Shown: piece by piece, positions 38,001-45,959 of the stretch
How positions within the stretch are numbered: position 1 is the first letter of the stretch
Layout: each line of letters opens with the position of its first letter
Origin: Ceratotherium simum simum
Lineage: Eukaryota > Chordata > Mammalia > Perissodactyla > Rhinocerotidae
Direction: 5' to 3'
DNA: 64,000 bases
Assembly: GCF_000283155.1 (NCBI RefSeq)
Contig: NW_004454159.1
Location: 18,831,206 to 18,895,205, forward strand
The notes under the pieces: generated by a model
Told to the model about the DNA's origin: nothing
What the model saw: only the letters and a program-made list of their open reading frames with translations
Database searches by the model: none
Position numbers and translations under genes: made by a program

Positions 38001-41000
38001 TCATAATACTCTAGGGGCATTTACATGGCCCATGTTGTAGGAGACTGGGATGATTTCAGCAGGCTGTAATCTCAAACTGCAGAAATGGTAACTTATAGAA
38101 GGGAGAAAGCACAATCAAGTTGTGAAAGTAATTATGTCAAAAGTATTTTAATCAGTATAAAGAGGAGTACTGGAGGCAAATTATTAAACAAAACTGTAGC
38201 TATAGTTCAATCAAAGAATATTTTTGTTTTAGAATTCCATTAATATTTAACAAATGTTAATTGAGTGGGGCACTGTGTTAAATGCCTTGGGGCACACAAA
38301 ACAGTCTTTATCCGTAAGGAGCCTGTGCACACATCAAACATCTTTTAAAAAGGCAATACATGATTTAGCACCCAAACAATACATTTCATAGGAGTTACGA
38401 GGAGGTATCCAGACAATAAGTCCAACAGGAGGTAACAGATAAGGAGACCAATAGGACAAAGTGGGTTTAATGCATTGGGCCTAACAGGGTGAGCAGGAGT
38501 TGGATCTGAGGAAAAGAGAAACAGAACATCCCAGGGTGGGAAAATAGAAGAAGTGAAATCAGGATAAAAAAGAACATGTTTGGAGGTCAAGTCTTCCTTT
38601 GTTCTCGTAAGGGCAGAAGTCAGAGCTCCAGGACTTCTCTCTAAGGCGACTCTAGTCCTGGCTCTCCATTTCAGTAGATGTGTAAATCTACACATACCTG
38701 CAACCTAAGAGCTGAACACAGTCATTTCAAAGGGGTATGCATATATGATTTTATATATACAAACAAGTTTATGATATAATTATGTAGATTTTTTTTGTTT
38801 ATTGGGGGAAAATGGCTCATGAAATCCATGATTCTACAATATGATTTCTTAGAATGAGGCTCAGTTAAAAAAACATTTGGTTCAAAGTGGATTTAAGAAG
38901 AATCTTAAGCAATTCAGGTGGCATACGGGTGTGACAGAGGGACAGAAATGACTGAAGTTAGAGAGATACCAGGCTCTGGTTTTCTCAGGTGGGAAAACGA
39001 GTATGTGATATCCTAGTTCCCTTCCGGCCCTGACAGTTCAAGTCCACAATGCTCAAATCACAAGTGGAAATACCTGTCAGAAATTCAAGGTATATAGATT
39101 TGGATTCAGCTACCAGCCTTTGAACCTATTCTCAGATATAAATTCCTTTAGAATTCTAGGGATTACGTTTTTTTTGAAATTATGAGAAAACATGTGTACT
39201 GTACTTGAAAATAAAATTATTTTCACAAATGTCAAATTTACCTATTATTTATACTATCCACTAATTTGAATTTATCACCTCCACTGATTCAAATTAATAA
39301 ATGTCAATGGAATCACCAAGGCAATGATTAGATGTTTTGAAGAACGATGGACTGGACACAAATATGACAAGTAGGGCAGCTCTCCCCTTGATAATTTCAA
39401 GAGGCAGAAGCAGAAGGGGCTGTGGCATAGCATTGGCCTCTGTGGTGGAGGTGGGAGGGGTGCTTATTTACACAGTATTGATGTCGCCCAGTCTTCTCAA
39501 CCGTGTTATTCTCACTTCCTACAGGTGACGATGAGCAGGACCAGAAGCCCAGTGCAAAATGAACATGTGGGGCCTCTTATTCAAAAATTAAGAATTTCCA
39601 GACAGCAAGAGCAGAGTATTAAACCAAGCACGACCTCTCAGCAATTACATAGACCAAATGCCCATGAAATTTAACACACATGCCCTGATGATGAGCATAT
39701 CATTCTCATCTGAAGCCTGGGGAAGTTGGAGTAAAACCAATAGTGTTTTAAATGTGCCTCCTGTAGCCAGTCAGTAGTGGTGAAAGATACAAGAAACAAC
39801 ATGCTTTGTGCCTTTGTGCAGAGACTCATCTGGTGAGAGAGGCAGGATGCTCTCACAGGAAACAGCTCTAGAAAGAATGGTTAAAAGTGAGATGCGTCAA
39901 AACAGGCATGCAGAAAAGATGGAGAGAATTGGGAGTGATAGTTAGAAAAGAAAAATTTGGGGGAAGAGTGAAGACTTACACTTGGTCCTGAGTGAAGTAT
40001 AGATTTGGAGAGAAGATACAGGCTGGGTGGCCAGAAAGGAAGGGAAAAGCAGGAATTATTTAATCATCCTTTAGCAGAGGCCAAAAGACATAGAAGGTAG
40101 CAGTTGTGACAGTTCTAATAATAGGGAGGAAGCAATCACTCCTCCTCTCCCATGGATAAGTGGCCACATTTACCTGTAATTGACCATTGGCTTAACCATT
40201 TTCTTTTAAGGGCTGAAAAGCAACTTTAAGTCCCTATTTCTTCCTTCCATGTGAAAGAAAGCACATAATTGGTGCCTCTGAGAGTGATGGGGACCATAGC
40301 TCCACATTGTAAAACTACCTGTCCCCTCATAGCCCCATGATCTAACGGACTCTGGCCCCGGGAAAGGGGCAGCCCCCCAAGACAAGTACACCCTGCATGG
40401 GGATCCCCGACGGGGTTCCCGTCTGCTCTTTTTTGTGGCTGCCAGGAAAGTGAGACCGCAGGTATACACACCCACAGGCAGAGCAGACACTCCAACCCGC
40501 GCCGGCCTCATGAGCAACCTGGCCAGCCTTTCCAGGTGCTTTCTAAATCTGCGCCAGAGACTGGGCCACTCTGGCTTTATCAGTTAGTAACATCAGTGCT
40601 TTAAGAAAGGAGCAGACATTCTGCAGAAGGCTAGGGCAGGAAGGAGAAAAGATGCTCCCGGGAAGAGATGAGAGAAAGTGGCAAGCCCCAGTGCCCAGAG
40701 ATCAAGGAAAAACACTCCGCTTCTTATCCAGGGGTGTTATTTGCCTATAGTAGATAATCTTTTAACAACCACTATAAAACTAGAAACACTAGCTCCTCTC
40801 AGCAACTCCTCCTCCCCAAAAGGCCAAAAAGAACAAAGAGAGTCAACGTGAGGACTCACCGCAGGCAAATGAGTTTCTTCTGGTCTGGAGACTCGGCCTC
40901 ACTAGACGGCGCAGGAGACTGGGCTGTGGAGGACCTGCAGACCTTCTTTTTCTCCTCCACGCCATTCTCAGCCTCTGAGCTGGAGAAGAAGGAAAAACGC

Positions 41001-41014
41001 TTCACCTTAGACAT
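13111..41014 (-). CDS. GRAMD2B: GRAMD2B (GRAMD3), GRAM domain-containing protein 2B, 13 coding exons
   Basis: The coding sequence is split over 13 exons on the minus strand: 41014-40860, 37860-37749, 35583-35517, 34567-34464, 30927-30832, 28708-28637, 28537-28457, 25873-25762, 25215-25093, 24506-24419, 23511-23407, 16752-16659 and 13152-13111. All introns are GT-AG and all phases join without a frameshift. The sum is 1251 bp, or 416 residues plus stop. From SEAENGVEE onward this gives 404 residues, as in the human protein recalled from memory (432 residues with a 28-residue alternative N-terminus). GRAM domain about residues 90-200; serine-rich linker with PESENS about 203-307; one membrane segment about 329-348 ([19 protein letters not shown]); basic RYR after it; short amphipathic tail to the end. 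GRAM domains bind membrane lipids, and the single C-terminal anchor suggests an ER or organelle membrane protein related to the Aster/GRAMD1 group, but without their sterol-binding VASt domain. The precise cellular role is not settled. Confidence 0.96.
13590..13695. repeat. L2/MIR-type 3' end fragment
   Basis: aaggaccatgccctgtctct ... gtgctcagtaaatgtttgct is the usual wording of L2/MIR 3' ends. Subfamily cannot be given. Confidence 0.45.
13707..13965 (+). repeat. Old, diverged ERE-like SINE
   Basis: Head gccagccctgatggcctaat, a ggtTCAGTTCCCgg B-box region, then tactggggctttggggaggt and a second ggaagattggcat block. It shares both ERE tail blocks but differs at many sites, suggesting an early branch. 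Confidence 0.8.
14150..14290 (+). repeat. MIR SINE fragment
   Basis: Contains gaatctgagggccagagagg ... agttacacagatagtaagca, close to the MIR 3' half. Confidence 0.55.
14465..14672 (+). mobile_element. L1 LINE fragment
   Basis: Plus-strand ORF2-end wording: caaaatatgcaaaacacact, gataaatgggcaattaacag, catgaaaagatgttcaactg, aggaaaatgcaaataaagac. Short and decayed. Confidence 0.75.
16120..16320 (+). repeat. MIR SINE
   Basis: tactttggagtcagacagac ... ttaaattccaggttggccaa ... cttgagcaagttaatttgaa follows the MIR layout (GAGTCAGAC, GCAAGTTACTT-like). Confidence 0.6.
16659..16752 (-). CDS. GRAMD2B: GRAMD2B exon 12, C-terminal tail
   Basis: Residues 372-403 ([20 protein letters not shown], then [12 protein letters not shown]). 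The acceptor is TTGTTCTTACAG and the donor AAG|GTGACT. 94 bp, phase 2 to 0. The [17 protein letters not shown] helix is the conserved C-terminal piece of GRAMD2B. Too short to be noticed as a single open frame; found by looking for the continuation of the tail after exon 11. A 6.65-kb intron containing a large L1 precedes it. Confidence 0.93.
17638..20575 (-). mobile_element. L1 LINE, 2.9-kb 3' portion, interrupted by an ERE
   Basis: Reverse-strand L1 covering the 3' UTR and much of ORF2, inside GRAMD2B intron 11. Minus-strand frames keep recognisable ORF2 reverse-transcriptase pieces. One at 19614-20009 includes [11 protein letters not shown] and [20 protein letters not shown]; one at 19050-19391 includes [20 protein letters not shown]. 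Frameshifts and stops separate them, so it is inactive. An ERE at 20073-20291 splits it. 5'-truncated near 20575. Confidence 0.92.
20073..20291 (+). repeat. ERE SINE inserted in L1
   Basis: Head GGCCGGCCCCGTGGCTTGGTG, B box GGTTCGGATCCC, tail cagcaactagaagaatgtgc ... tactggggctttggggggaa. A 13-bp duplication, atattttgttgag, flanks it (20060-20072 and 20292-20304), and the L1 sequence resumes exactly after the right copy. Confidence 0.96.
21246..21490 (+). repeat. ERE SINE
   Basis: Head GGGGCTGGCTCGGCGGCATA and a doubled tail block (gaggaagatgggcacagatg, gaggaagattggcaatggat). Followed by a short AT run. No clean duplication seen. Confidence 0.93.
21580..21810 (+). mobile_element. MER5A-type hAT DNA transposon fossil
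   Basis: Reads ttctcaaagtgtagacccca, cagcaccatcacctaggaac, aatgcagattctcaggccct, atcagaaactctggggctgg, gatgattctgatgcacactg, and closes with aaccactgat, as in the non-autonomous Charlie-type element MER5A. Both ends are visible. Confidence 0.88.
21835..21985 (+). repeat. MIR SINE
   Basis: Contains the diagnostic cagtttcctcatctgtaaaa and tgggaataatag of the MIR 3' half, with a gaatcctgattctattac part before it. Confidence 0.82.
22061..22313 (-). repeat. ERE SINE, first of a three-element cluster
   Basis: Minus-strand copy with two gaggaagattggccctg blocks. The flanks repeat gaatgtttctactttt / gaatgtttgtacttttt-like (22045-22060 and 22314-22329) with one or two mismatches, so it is the oldest of the three. 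Confidence 0.92.
22341..22549 (+). repeat. ERE SINE, second of the cluster
   Basis: Plus-strand copy: head GGGGCTGGCCCCGTGGCTTG, GGTTCGGATCCCGGGCACG, tail ctactggggctttggggggg and about 30 A. A perfect duplication, aaaacctgggc, is at 22330-22340 and 22550-22560. Confidence 0.96.
22576..22790 (-). repeat. ERE SINE, third of the cluster
   Basis: Minus-strand copy ending ...taagccatggggccggcc on plus. A perfect 16-bp duplication, ctaaaagtatgctttc, is at 22560-22575 and 22791-22806. It shares one base with the right duplication of the previous element. Confidence 0.96.
23407..23511 (-). CDS. GRAMD2B: GRAMD2B exon 11, rest of the membrane anchor and start of the tail
   Basis: Residues 337-371 plus two bases of Glu372 ([20 protein letters not shown], then [14 protein letters not shown]). 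It completes the single transmembrane segment, followed by the basic RYR, which suits a cytosolic or positive-inside flank, and a short heptad-like SLEERLGSL. The acceptor is CCCTTTCCAG and the donor GA|GTAAGA. Reading straight on would meet an in-frame TAA made by the donor itself, so the exon is not terminal if spliced. Confidence 0.94.
24419..24506 (-). CDS. GRAMD2B: GRAMD2B exon 10, start of the membrane anchor
   Basis: Residues 308-336 plus two bases of Val337 ([20 protein letters not shown], then HILIFYTI). The final residues begin the hydrophobic anchor. The acceptor is CCCACAACAG and the donor GT|GTAAGT. 88 bp, phase 1 to 2. Confidence 0.93.
24690..24975. repeat. Probable old MIR/L2-type fragments
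   Basis: tcaatacatatctgttgaga and gttgaatgaataaatgaatt are phrases common in MIR/L2-class repeats. Too decayed to delimit or orient well. Confidence 0.35.
25093..25215 (-). CDS. GRAMD2B: GRAMD2B exon 9, linker
   Basis: Residues 267-307 plus the first base of Gly308 ([20 protein letters not shown], then [20 protein letters not shown]). The acceptor is GGTTTAATAG, with a rather short pyrimidine tract. The donor is ATG|GTAAGG. 123 bp, phase 1 to 1, so its removal would also keep the frame. No known domain; alanine/lysine-rich and probably disordered. Confidence 0.93.
25762..25873 (-). CDS. GRAMD2B: GRAMD2B exon 8, acidic/serine linker
   Basis: Residues 230-266 plus the first base of Asp267 ([20 protein letters not shown], then a serine-rich stretch with [10 protein letters not shown]). 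The acceptor is CCCTTCAG. The donor is CGAG|GTCTGG, a weak site that is nevertheless demanded by the phase and by the next exon's first codon. 112 bp. Confidence 0.93.
26721..26930 (+). repeat. ERE SINE with perfect target duplication
   Basis: Head GGGCTGGCCCCGTGGCTTGG, B box GGTTCGGATCCCAGGCGCGC, tail ctactggggctttggggg, then aataaataaataaaaaaaa. A 16-bp duplication, caaatctcttcaactt, is at 26705-26720 and 26931-26946. Confidence 0.97.
26950..27175 (+). repeat. MIR SINE
   Basis: ttgaatgcctgtcacatgtc, cacttaatcttcacagccac, gatgaagaaactgagtcaga and a 3' half follow the MIR order. Confidence 0.75.
27195..27745 (-). mobile_element. L1 LINE 3' UTR fragment
   Basis: tttattgagataaaattcac, gtacaaccatcaccactgtc, ttccattgtatggatatatt and ttggctattgtgaataataa are the reverse complement of old L1 3' ends. 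Confidence 0.72.
28020..28115. repeat. L2/MIR-type 3' end fragment
   Basis: ctgtaaagtcttcaaaggca ... ctagcacagtgcctggaatg ... aatttgtgggatgaat follows L2/MIR 3' ends. Confidence 0.45.
28457..28537 (-). CDS. GRAMD2B: GRAMD2B exon 7, serine-rich linker
   Basis: Residues 203-229 ([20 protein letters not shown], then RPSSLPL). The acceptor is AATTTCAG and the donor CTG|GTGAGT. 27 codons, phase 0 at both ends, so skipping it would keep the frame. Exons 6 and 7 are separated by an intron of only 99 bp (28538-28636). The sequence is low-complexity and probably disordered. Confidence 0.94.
28637..28708 (-). CDS. GRAMD2B: GRAMD2B exon 6, end of the GRAM domain
   Basis: Residues 179-202 ([20 protein letters not shown], then GHLE). 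This is the usual closing strand and helix of the GRAM fold, where S.RD..Y.LL. matches the F.SF..RD..F.LL pattern of the family. The acceptor is GTTTTTCAG and the donor GAA|GTGAGT. 24 codons, phase 0 at both ends. Confidence 0.95.
29480..29710 (+). repeat. MIR SINE
   Basis: gtagttaacattgtgggttc, tggcattagacagacccagt, cacttactaagtggatgaca and cttgatgcttgttagccat match the full MIR order. Confidence 0.75.
29721..29972 (+). repeat. ERE SINE
   Basis: Head GGGGCTGGCCCAGTGGTGTA, GGTTCAGATCCTGGGCGTGG, doubled gaggaagat/gaggaggatt tail, then a 12-A run. No clear duplication seen. Confidence 0.93.
30832..30927 (-). CDS. GRAMD2B: GRAMD2B exon 5, GRAM domain
   Basis: Residues 147-178 ([20 protein letters not shown], then [12 protein letters not shown]). 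It carries the GRAM signature with the K.KTA.L.PNA.. motif that GRAMD1 and GRAMD2 share. The acceptor is CTGTTGCAG and the donor AGG|GTGAGT. Exactly 32 codons, phase 0 at both ends. Confidence 0.96.
31365..31560 (+). repeat. MIR SINE
   Basis: cctcagtttcctgatttata and aatggagatagtcttaccta are the MIR 3' core. Confidence 0.72.
31665..31880 (+). repeat. MIR-type SINE fragment
   Basis: cacttaattatgacaatcct, ataaagtaggtattccaaga and gacttgctcaaggtcataaa resemble the MIR middle section. Confidence 0.5.
32006..32033 (+). repeat. Poly(A) tract
   Basis: An uninterrupted run of 28 A. No retroelement body recognised in front of it. Confidence 0.95.
34464..34567 (-). CDS. GRAMD2B: GRAMD2B exon 4, GRAM domain core
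   Basis: Residues 112-146 ([20 protein letters not shown], then [15 protein letters not shown]). It carries the hallmark GRAM pattern of L..G.L..S..W.CF.S, here [14 protein letters not shown]. The acceptor is TTTTATCAG. The donor is GTTGGT, a GT site but poor at positions +3 and +4 to +5. 104 bp, phase 1 to 0. Confidence 0.94.
34568..35516 (-). other. GRAMD2B: GRAMD2B intron 3
   Basis: 0.95-kb intron without recognisable repeats or other features. Confidence 0.85.
35517..35583 (-). CDS. GRAMD2B: GRAMD2B exon 3, start of the GRAM domain
   Basis: Residues 90-111 plus the first base of Ser112 ([20 protein letters not shown], then RQ). The acceptor is CATTGCAG and the donor is the consensus GTAAGT. 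This is the HKLF..VP.EE.L lead-in found before the first strand of GRAMD-family GRAM domains. 67 bp, phase 0 in and phase 1 out. Confidence 0.94.
35965..36190 (+). repeat. MIR SINE
   Basis: ctttgtagtcacataaactt, cttagtcacttaacctctct, ctcagtttcctcttctgtgc and ttaaatgggataatacat match the full MIR order. Confidence 0.8.
36340..36520 (+). repeat. MIR-type SINE fragment
   Basis: cactttatagacagcaattt ... ttccatgggtcaggacactg ... gacttaacaggcaccacaca resembles MIR. Confidence 0.45.
37749..37860 (-). CDS. GRAMD2B: GRAMD2B exon 2, lysine/serine-rich linker
   Basis: Residues 52-89 ([16 protein letters not shown]..., ending RKKSSSSSQ). The acceptor is TTCTCTCCTTAG and the donor CAG|GTAATC. The first base completes the split codon from exon 1, giving arginine; human has tryptophan here by recall. 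The exon is 112 bp and ends in phase 0. It is low-complexity, basic and serine-rich, probably disordered and a likely phosphorylation region just before the GRAM domain. Confidence 0.93.
37861..40859 (-). other. GRAMD2B: GRAMD2B intron 1 (of the short form)
   Basis: 3.0-kb intron. No ERE or L1 was seen. A CpG-containing stretch at 40320-40510 stands out in base composition but has no recognisable coding or promoter pattern. Confidence 0.85.
40860..41014 (-). CDS. GRAMD2B: GRAMD2B exon encoding the N-terminus (possible first coding exon)
   Basis: Encodes residues 1-51 of the short form: [12 protein letters not shown] followed by [12 protein letters not shown] and an acidic/serine-rich stretch ending DQKKLICL. 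The donor is GTGAGT at 40854-40859, and the exon ends with two bases of a split arginine codon. The start is ambiguous. The ATG at 41012-41014 opens a continuous frame, and an in-frame ATG also lies further upstream at 41087-41089. Alternatively, the pyrimidine tract ending in CAG just before 40979 is a good splice acceptor, which would make 40860-40979 an internal exon joined in phase 2 to a distal first exon. The human canonical N-terminus (recalled, starting MTELQQ) joins exactly at this acceptor. Both forms may be used. Confidence 0.9.
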
Positions 41015-44000
41015 CCAGAGGGGGTGGACAGGAAAACGATGAAGTAACCTAGCTTTCTGGAGAGCGGAAGGATCTTCAGTCTCCACCAACAGGCTGAAGT
41101 CAACTGGGACAGCTCTGTCCTCTCCAAATCTCCATTCTAACCCTCTCGGCTGGCCACGCCTGCTTCAGCAGGTAAAAGTCCAGCTTTATGGTCGGGTAAA
41201 CGTATGACCTGGCAGAAACTTGCTGGCTTCCAGGTCTGCGCCCTGTGGGCCCGGCGCTGCCCAGCTCTGCCCTGCCTACCCGGGAGCAGGGCGGCAGATC
41301 ACCTGGAGGCTGGGAGGGCCCCTGCGCACATGTACACGCTCACGAGTGGCCTCCTGCCAGGTGTGAGCCTTCCTCTGGGAACTCCCACCGCCCTCTGTTT
41401 GCACTTCCCTTATGTCACTTATCACCTTTTGTTGCAGTTATATACGTCACACTTTGGGCTGCTGTTACTTTAACCAAGCACTTCTCTAAGCAATTTACAG
41501 TCTCTAATCTGCACAACCAGCCGGGCTAGGTAGCAACTATTACCCCCATCTCACAGATGAGGAAGCCGAGGCTCTCAGATATTGAATACCTTGCCAAGTT
41601 CGCAGAGCTAGTATCTTGGAGTTGGGATTCAAATTCAGGTCTGTCCATCTGGGAGGCCTTTGTGCACATACTCAATCTCATTCATATTTTCTCTCCCTCT
41701 TCCTCCAATCCATCCATCCCCCCAACCACATATCTATCTATCTAGCACCCTTATTAGTTCCTCAGTGTGAGAGTTCTAGGGGGGGTGAGAGTCTTATTTT
41801 TATATTGACCACAGGGTCTAGGATAGTGCTGGTATATATTCATGATCAATAGGCTCTTGGAAAACTAGGTCTGACCTTGGTGAAAGATGGAATGGAGGAG
41901 AAAGTCAATCAAGAGGCTCTGCACACTGAGCCAGGAACCAATGGAGACTGACCAGTGAGGTGGACACAGAAGTGAGCTGCCCCCATCTCAGGAACAAGGA
42001 AACCATTTCCACTGTGGGAAGAAGGAGGGGAAGGAATGTGGTAAAGGAGAATACATGCTGTTGTACATGGATCGGACCTTCTCTGGTGTCAGTCTGCACA
42101 GCAGAGAACTCACAAAACATACTTCTGAGGATGTGAGAACTCCATAGTTGCTGAGCATCAAAGAAGACATAAGAAAGCACTGCTATGACAGTTTAGCTAA
42201 TTTTAATCCTAATTTACCACCCATTTGGTATCTTCACCTGCAAATGACTGCGCAGGCAGGAAATGTTATGGGTTAGTTTCAACTTTGTGGTTGCTTGCTT
42301 ACCACTTTTCACAGCATATGAAAATTTCAGCCCACACTAGGGGTCCTATTGCAGCATCAAAATCAAGATCAAGTATATCTGACAAGATATCCGATTAATA
42401 ATCCCTACGGATGGTTGATGCTCTCATCTTGTAGTTAACATTTCTCTTTTTCTAAGTAGATAAATATTCGAGCACAGAGCCCCAAACGGCTACTTCTTCA
42501 ATTCTTCTCAAAGTACTTAAAGCATTCATGTACATTAAAAGGGCTCAGTTCATAACTGAATCGCATTATGTGACAAAAGGTACACGGAAGGCCTTCAAAT
42601 ATTAACAGCAAAACACTGCTTTGGTTTAAAAAAGAGGATTTTATTTAAATTTAGCATCAAGTTTAATTTATGGACTCAAAGAATTTTAGAACTGTTAAGG
42701 GGCCTTTGAGCATATCTCTGTCTTTTCCTTCTACTCCCCAAGACACACACATTACTCCTATTCTTCAAAAGCATCAGGCAGAAACATACTTGAGTCCCTC
42801 TTTAAGTAGGGAGACTAAGTGTGTGTGGAACTTCAATCATCCATCTCAGCCTTCATTCAAATATTTGCTGAATCTTATGCAGGATCAGGTTAAGACTTGG
42901 AGGCAGAGCTGTAGCTGTCCTGTACAGCACGTTTGTGTACTAAGAGCCACTTCCACTAAGAAGCACTCATAAGAAGGTGCCCCTGAGTTTGGATGTAGCC
43001 CTGGCAGACACAAGGTGCCCCTTGCTCTGGGCAGAAACAGCCCAGCACCAAGATGCAAAGCAGGCAAAGCTCGGCTAGATTCAGCCCCTCCTTGCCCTGC
43101 CCCTTCCTGGTCAGGCTCTTTCGTGCAGTGCAGGGCACTAGGAGCTTCCCCACGTATGGTGGTCCTCTTTCAGGGCCCCTAGCTTAGCACTGAAAAGATA
43201 CGGTGCACGCCTCTGTATCAACTCCCCTAAGCAATGACAGAACATTCAGGTGTGCTCAAGTTAAAAATGGCTTCTTTCTAAACAGTCTCCACTCCACTTT
43301 TCCTTAAACTGGTGCTTGGTCTCCAGCACTGGTTCTCTCCTTGAAGGCCCTTCCCCAGGGTGCACATGCTTTACAATGTCTTCCAACCCAGTAGTCTGGG
43401 CTCTGCTGCTGCTGGCCTTATAACTCACTAGGCCCCTAAACAATTAATGCCTTGTACTGTTAACTTTTTTCTCCCAAATGTCTTACTTATCCAACTACTG
43501 GACTAAGCTCCTTAAAAGCAGGGGCATTCTGTGTTTTTTCACAGCACCAGCTCAGCACTGCTCACAGTGGTCATTAGTATGTGTTGATTGATGTGGGATT
43601 AATTCTGTAGTGTCTCAGAGAGGAAGTGCAATTCATCTATGGGCCAATTCAATTTTAGGTTTTTGTTTACTTAAAGATGCTATGGAAACTCAAGCAAGGG
43701 AATTCCGAACACAGGAGAGATTATTCCGGCAAGCACCCCTTCCCTCAGAGGTCTCGTCAGCAGCAGACTGAAACTATGTGGAATCCAAATGGCAGAGACT
43801 GGCCTGTTTGGGTGAGCAGAGTGTGGGAGGGGAAATGGAAGGTTTCTCAGTAACTTTAAAGTTACTGTCAGTGAAGCTGAACTCTCGCTGACAAGGGACA
43901 TGAAATAACAAGTCTCATTTAAATCATGAAAATAAAGAAATCGGTTTTTTGGGTTTTGTTTTTTTAAAACAAGAAGACAAGTCCCTTTCAGGGATACTGA

Positions 44001-44857
44001 CTAAATGAGTCAATTAAAAAAGCAAAACCAAACCGAAAAAACAACCCTCCTCTTTCAACAAATGTTTATTGGAAGGGTCCCTGCTGGCAGGGCAGGATGC
44101 TCAGAGCCAGGCGGGCAAGACAGATGAGTGAGTGACAGTTATAAGTATCCATAGAAACAGAAGAAGGTGCTGGAAACACAGGATCAACCTTCACTTGGCC
44201 TTGGCAAGTTATTTCTTCTCCCATCTTCAACCTAATTTCAGCATCAGTTACGGGCCCTGAAAGCTTTTCAGTAGAAATTTCAGAGCAGTGAGACAGATAG
44301 TCATACTTATATCAACCAAGCCTGACTTCACCTATTTGGGGCAGCATTTTTATGAAGAGCTAGGAAGTGCTGGTTTCAATAAGACACTGCCACACACTGT
44401 TACACAATCTATAAATAAAAAACAGGTTGGACAATCCCTATCAATAGTCTAATATTTGTCAATTTCCAGACCTCATTAGTCTGTTGACGACTTGATTCGG
44501 ATTTCACAATTTTTCAGAATTAGAATTCTTACATAGGGTCAACTATCATTCCTCCCAGAGAGTCTCTGTGAGTTTAAGGTGAACTCAGCACTACTTTCTC
44601 CTGTCACATCAACCTCCCAGGCCCTTGGTCCCTCCTGATGACAATATGTTGTATTCAGGCATCATTACATGCAAGGCAAGTAAGTAGCTACTGGGCAGAA
44701 TGAAGATTAAGTTGCATGTCAGGTAAATGAAAACAAGTGCCTCACTATGGTTCAGTCTAGGAAGCTGTGTTCCTTTCCAATTATAGTGGTGAACCCCTGC
44801 GTTTGAGTCTACCTTCAAGTTAAATTCGTTTAAGTTAAGGCATAAAAAATGTCACTA
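41015..44857. other. Region upstream of the GRAMD2B short-form start
   Basis: Directly 5' of the first recognised exon. 41090-41400 is moderately GC-rich and could hold a promoter for the short form, but I see no TATA box or CpG island of usual density. A MIR lies at 41460-41660, and an L2/MIR-like end near 43500-43590 (ctccttaaaagcaggggcat). Nothing coding recognised. Confidence 0.45.
41460..41660 (+). repeat. MIR SINE
   Basis: ctaagcaatttacagtctct, tctcacagatgaggaagccg and cagagctagtatcttggagt follow the MIR order. Confidence 0.75.
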
Positions 44858-45105
44858 TGGGGTCAGTCCAGTGGTGCAGCGGTTAAGTGCGCACGCTCTG
44901 CTTCGGCGACCCGGGGTTCACAGGTTCGGATCCCAGGCATGCACCAATGCACTGCTTGTCAAGCTATGCTGTGGCGGCATCCCATATAAAGTAGAGGAAG
45001 ATGGGCACAGATGTCAGCCCAGAGCCAGTCTTCCTCAGCAAAAAAAGAGGAGGATTGGCATCGGATGTTAGCTCAGGGCCAATCTTCCTCACCAAAAATA
45101 AAAAA
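44858..45105 (+). repeat. ERE SINE
   Basis: Head GGGTCAGTCCAGTGGTGCAG, GGTTCGGATCCCAGGCATGC, catataaagtagaggaagat, second ggaggattggcatcggatgt block. Probable short duplication gtcacta (44851-44857 and near 45106). Confidence 0.94.
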
Positions 45106-45959
45106 GTCACTAAACTCCTTTAGGGTGGTATAGGTGAGGGTAGTTTTAAATCCACTATCATTAAAAAAAATCCCTGATCACCATTTCCTAAAACCACAGT
45201 ATTGACCAACAAAGGTTTAGAAGTGACTTGAAGATAGGGTATGTTCCCTACAGGATCTGAAAGGATAAAATCCTAGAAATGGAAGTGTCGTGATGAAGGC
45301 TAGGTCTGAGAGAGCAGAGTGTTGCTGAAGCCCTGTGCTGAAAACTAGGCTGCAACTGGAACTGCCAAGACCGGGGGCCTCACAGACTCTTGTTTTTGGT
45401 GTGTTGCCTGCTCAGTGACTCCATGGCTGGCAGGCAAGGGCGGCAACACTTGGGAAGCAAAGAGATGGGCTATAGGGACAGAGGAGGGCTCTGGGACTGC
45501 TGGGCAGCAGCCGTAGTACAAATAGAGACATCATGGTAACCAAAAGAAGGAAGCAGAATGGGATGCAGATGGTGCAGGAGTGGGTGATGGAGACCAGGAC
45601 CTCTCCAAGACCCCTCAGCCTCTCCAATTGCAAAGTAAACTCAGAATCTCCCAAACTAGATTTTTACAAGTCAGGAAGAAGAGTCTTTCATTTACAATTC
45701 TGATATATCTTTGTCTAAAAACTTTAAATTGTATTTATCTATCTACGTATTTATTTCTGAATAGGCACTAGAAGCATAAGTACACAATTCATAAGTGACA
45801 AATGGAAAAACAAATCTCCCTTGTACCCCTGTTTCATGGTGGCCCTGTTTCTGTCCGCAGAGGCCCCTACTGTCCCCAGCTCCTGTGTGTCTTTCCAGGG
45901 AGAATCTGTGCATGAGTGTGTGTATTTTTTTAAACACAAACGATAGCATGCTATTCTAT

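Noticed and set aside
40206..40517. 103-aa minus-strand frame in a CpG-containing stretch of intron 1
   Set aside because: Flanking splice sites are not convincing and phases do not fit between exons 1 and 2. No known domain.
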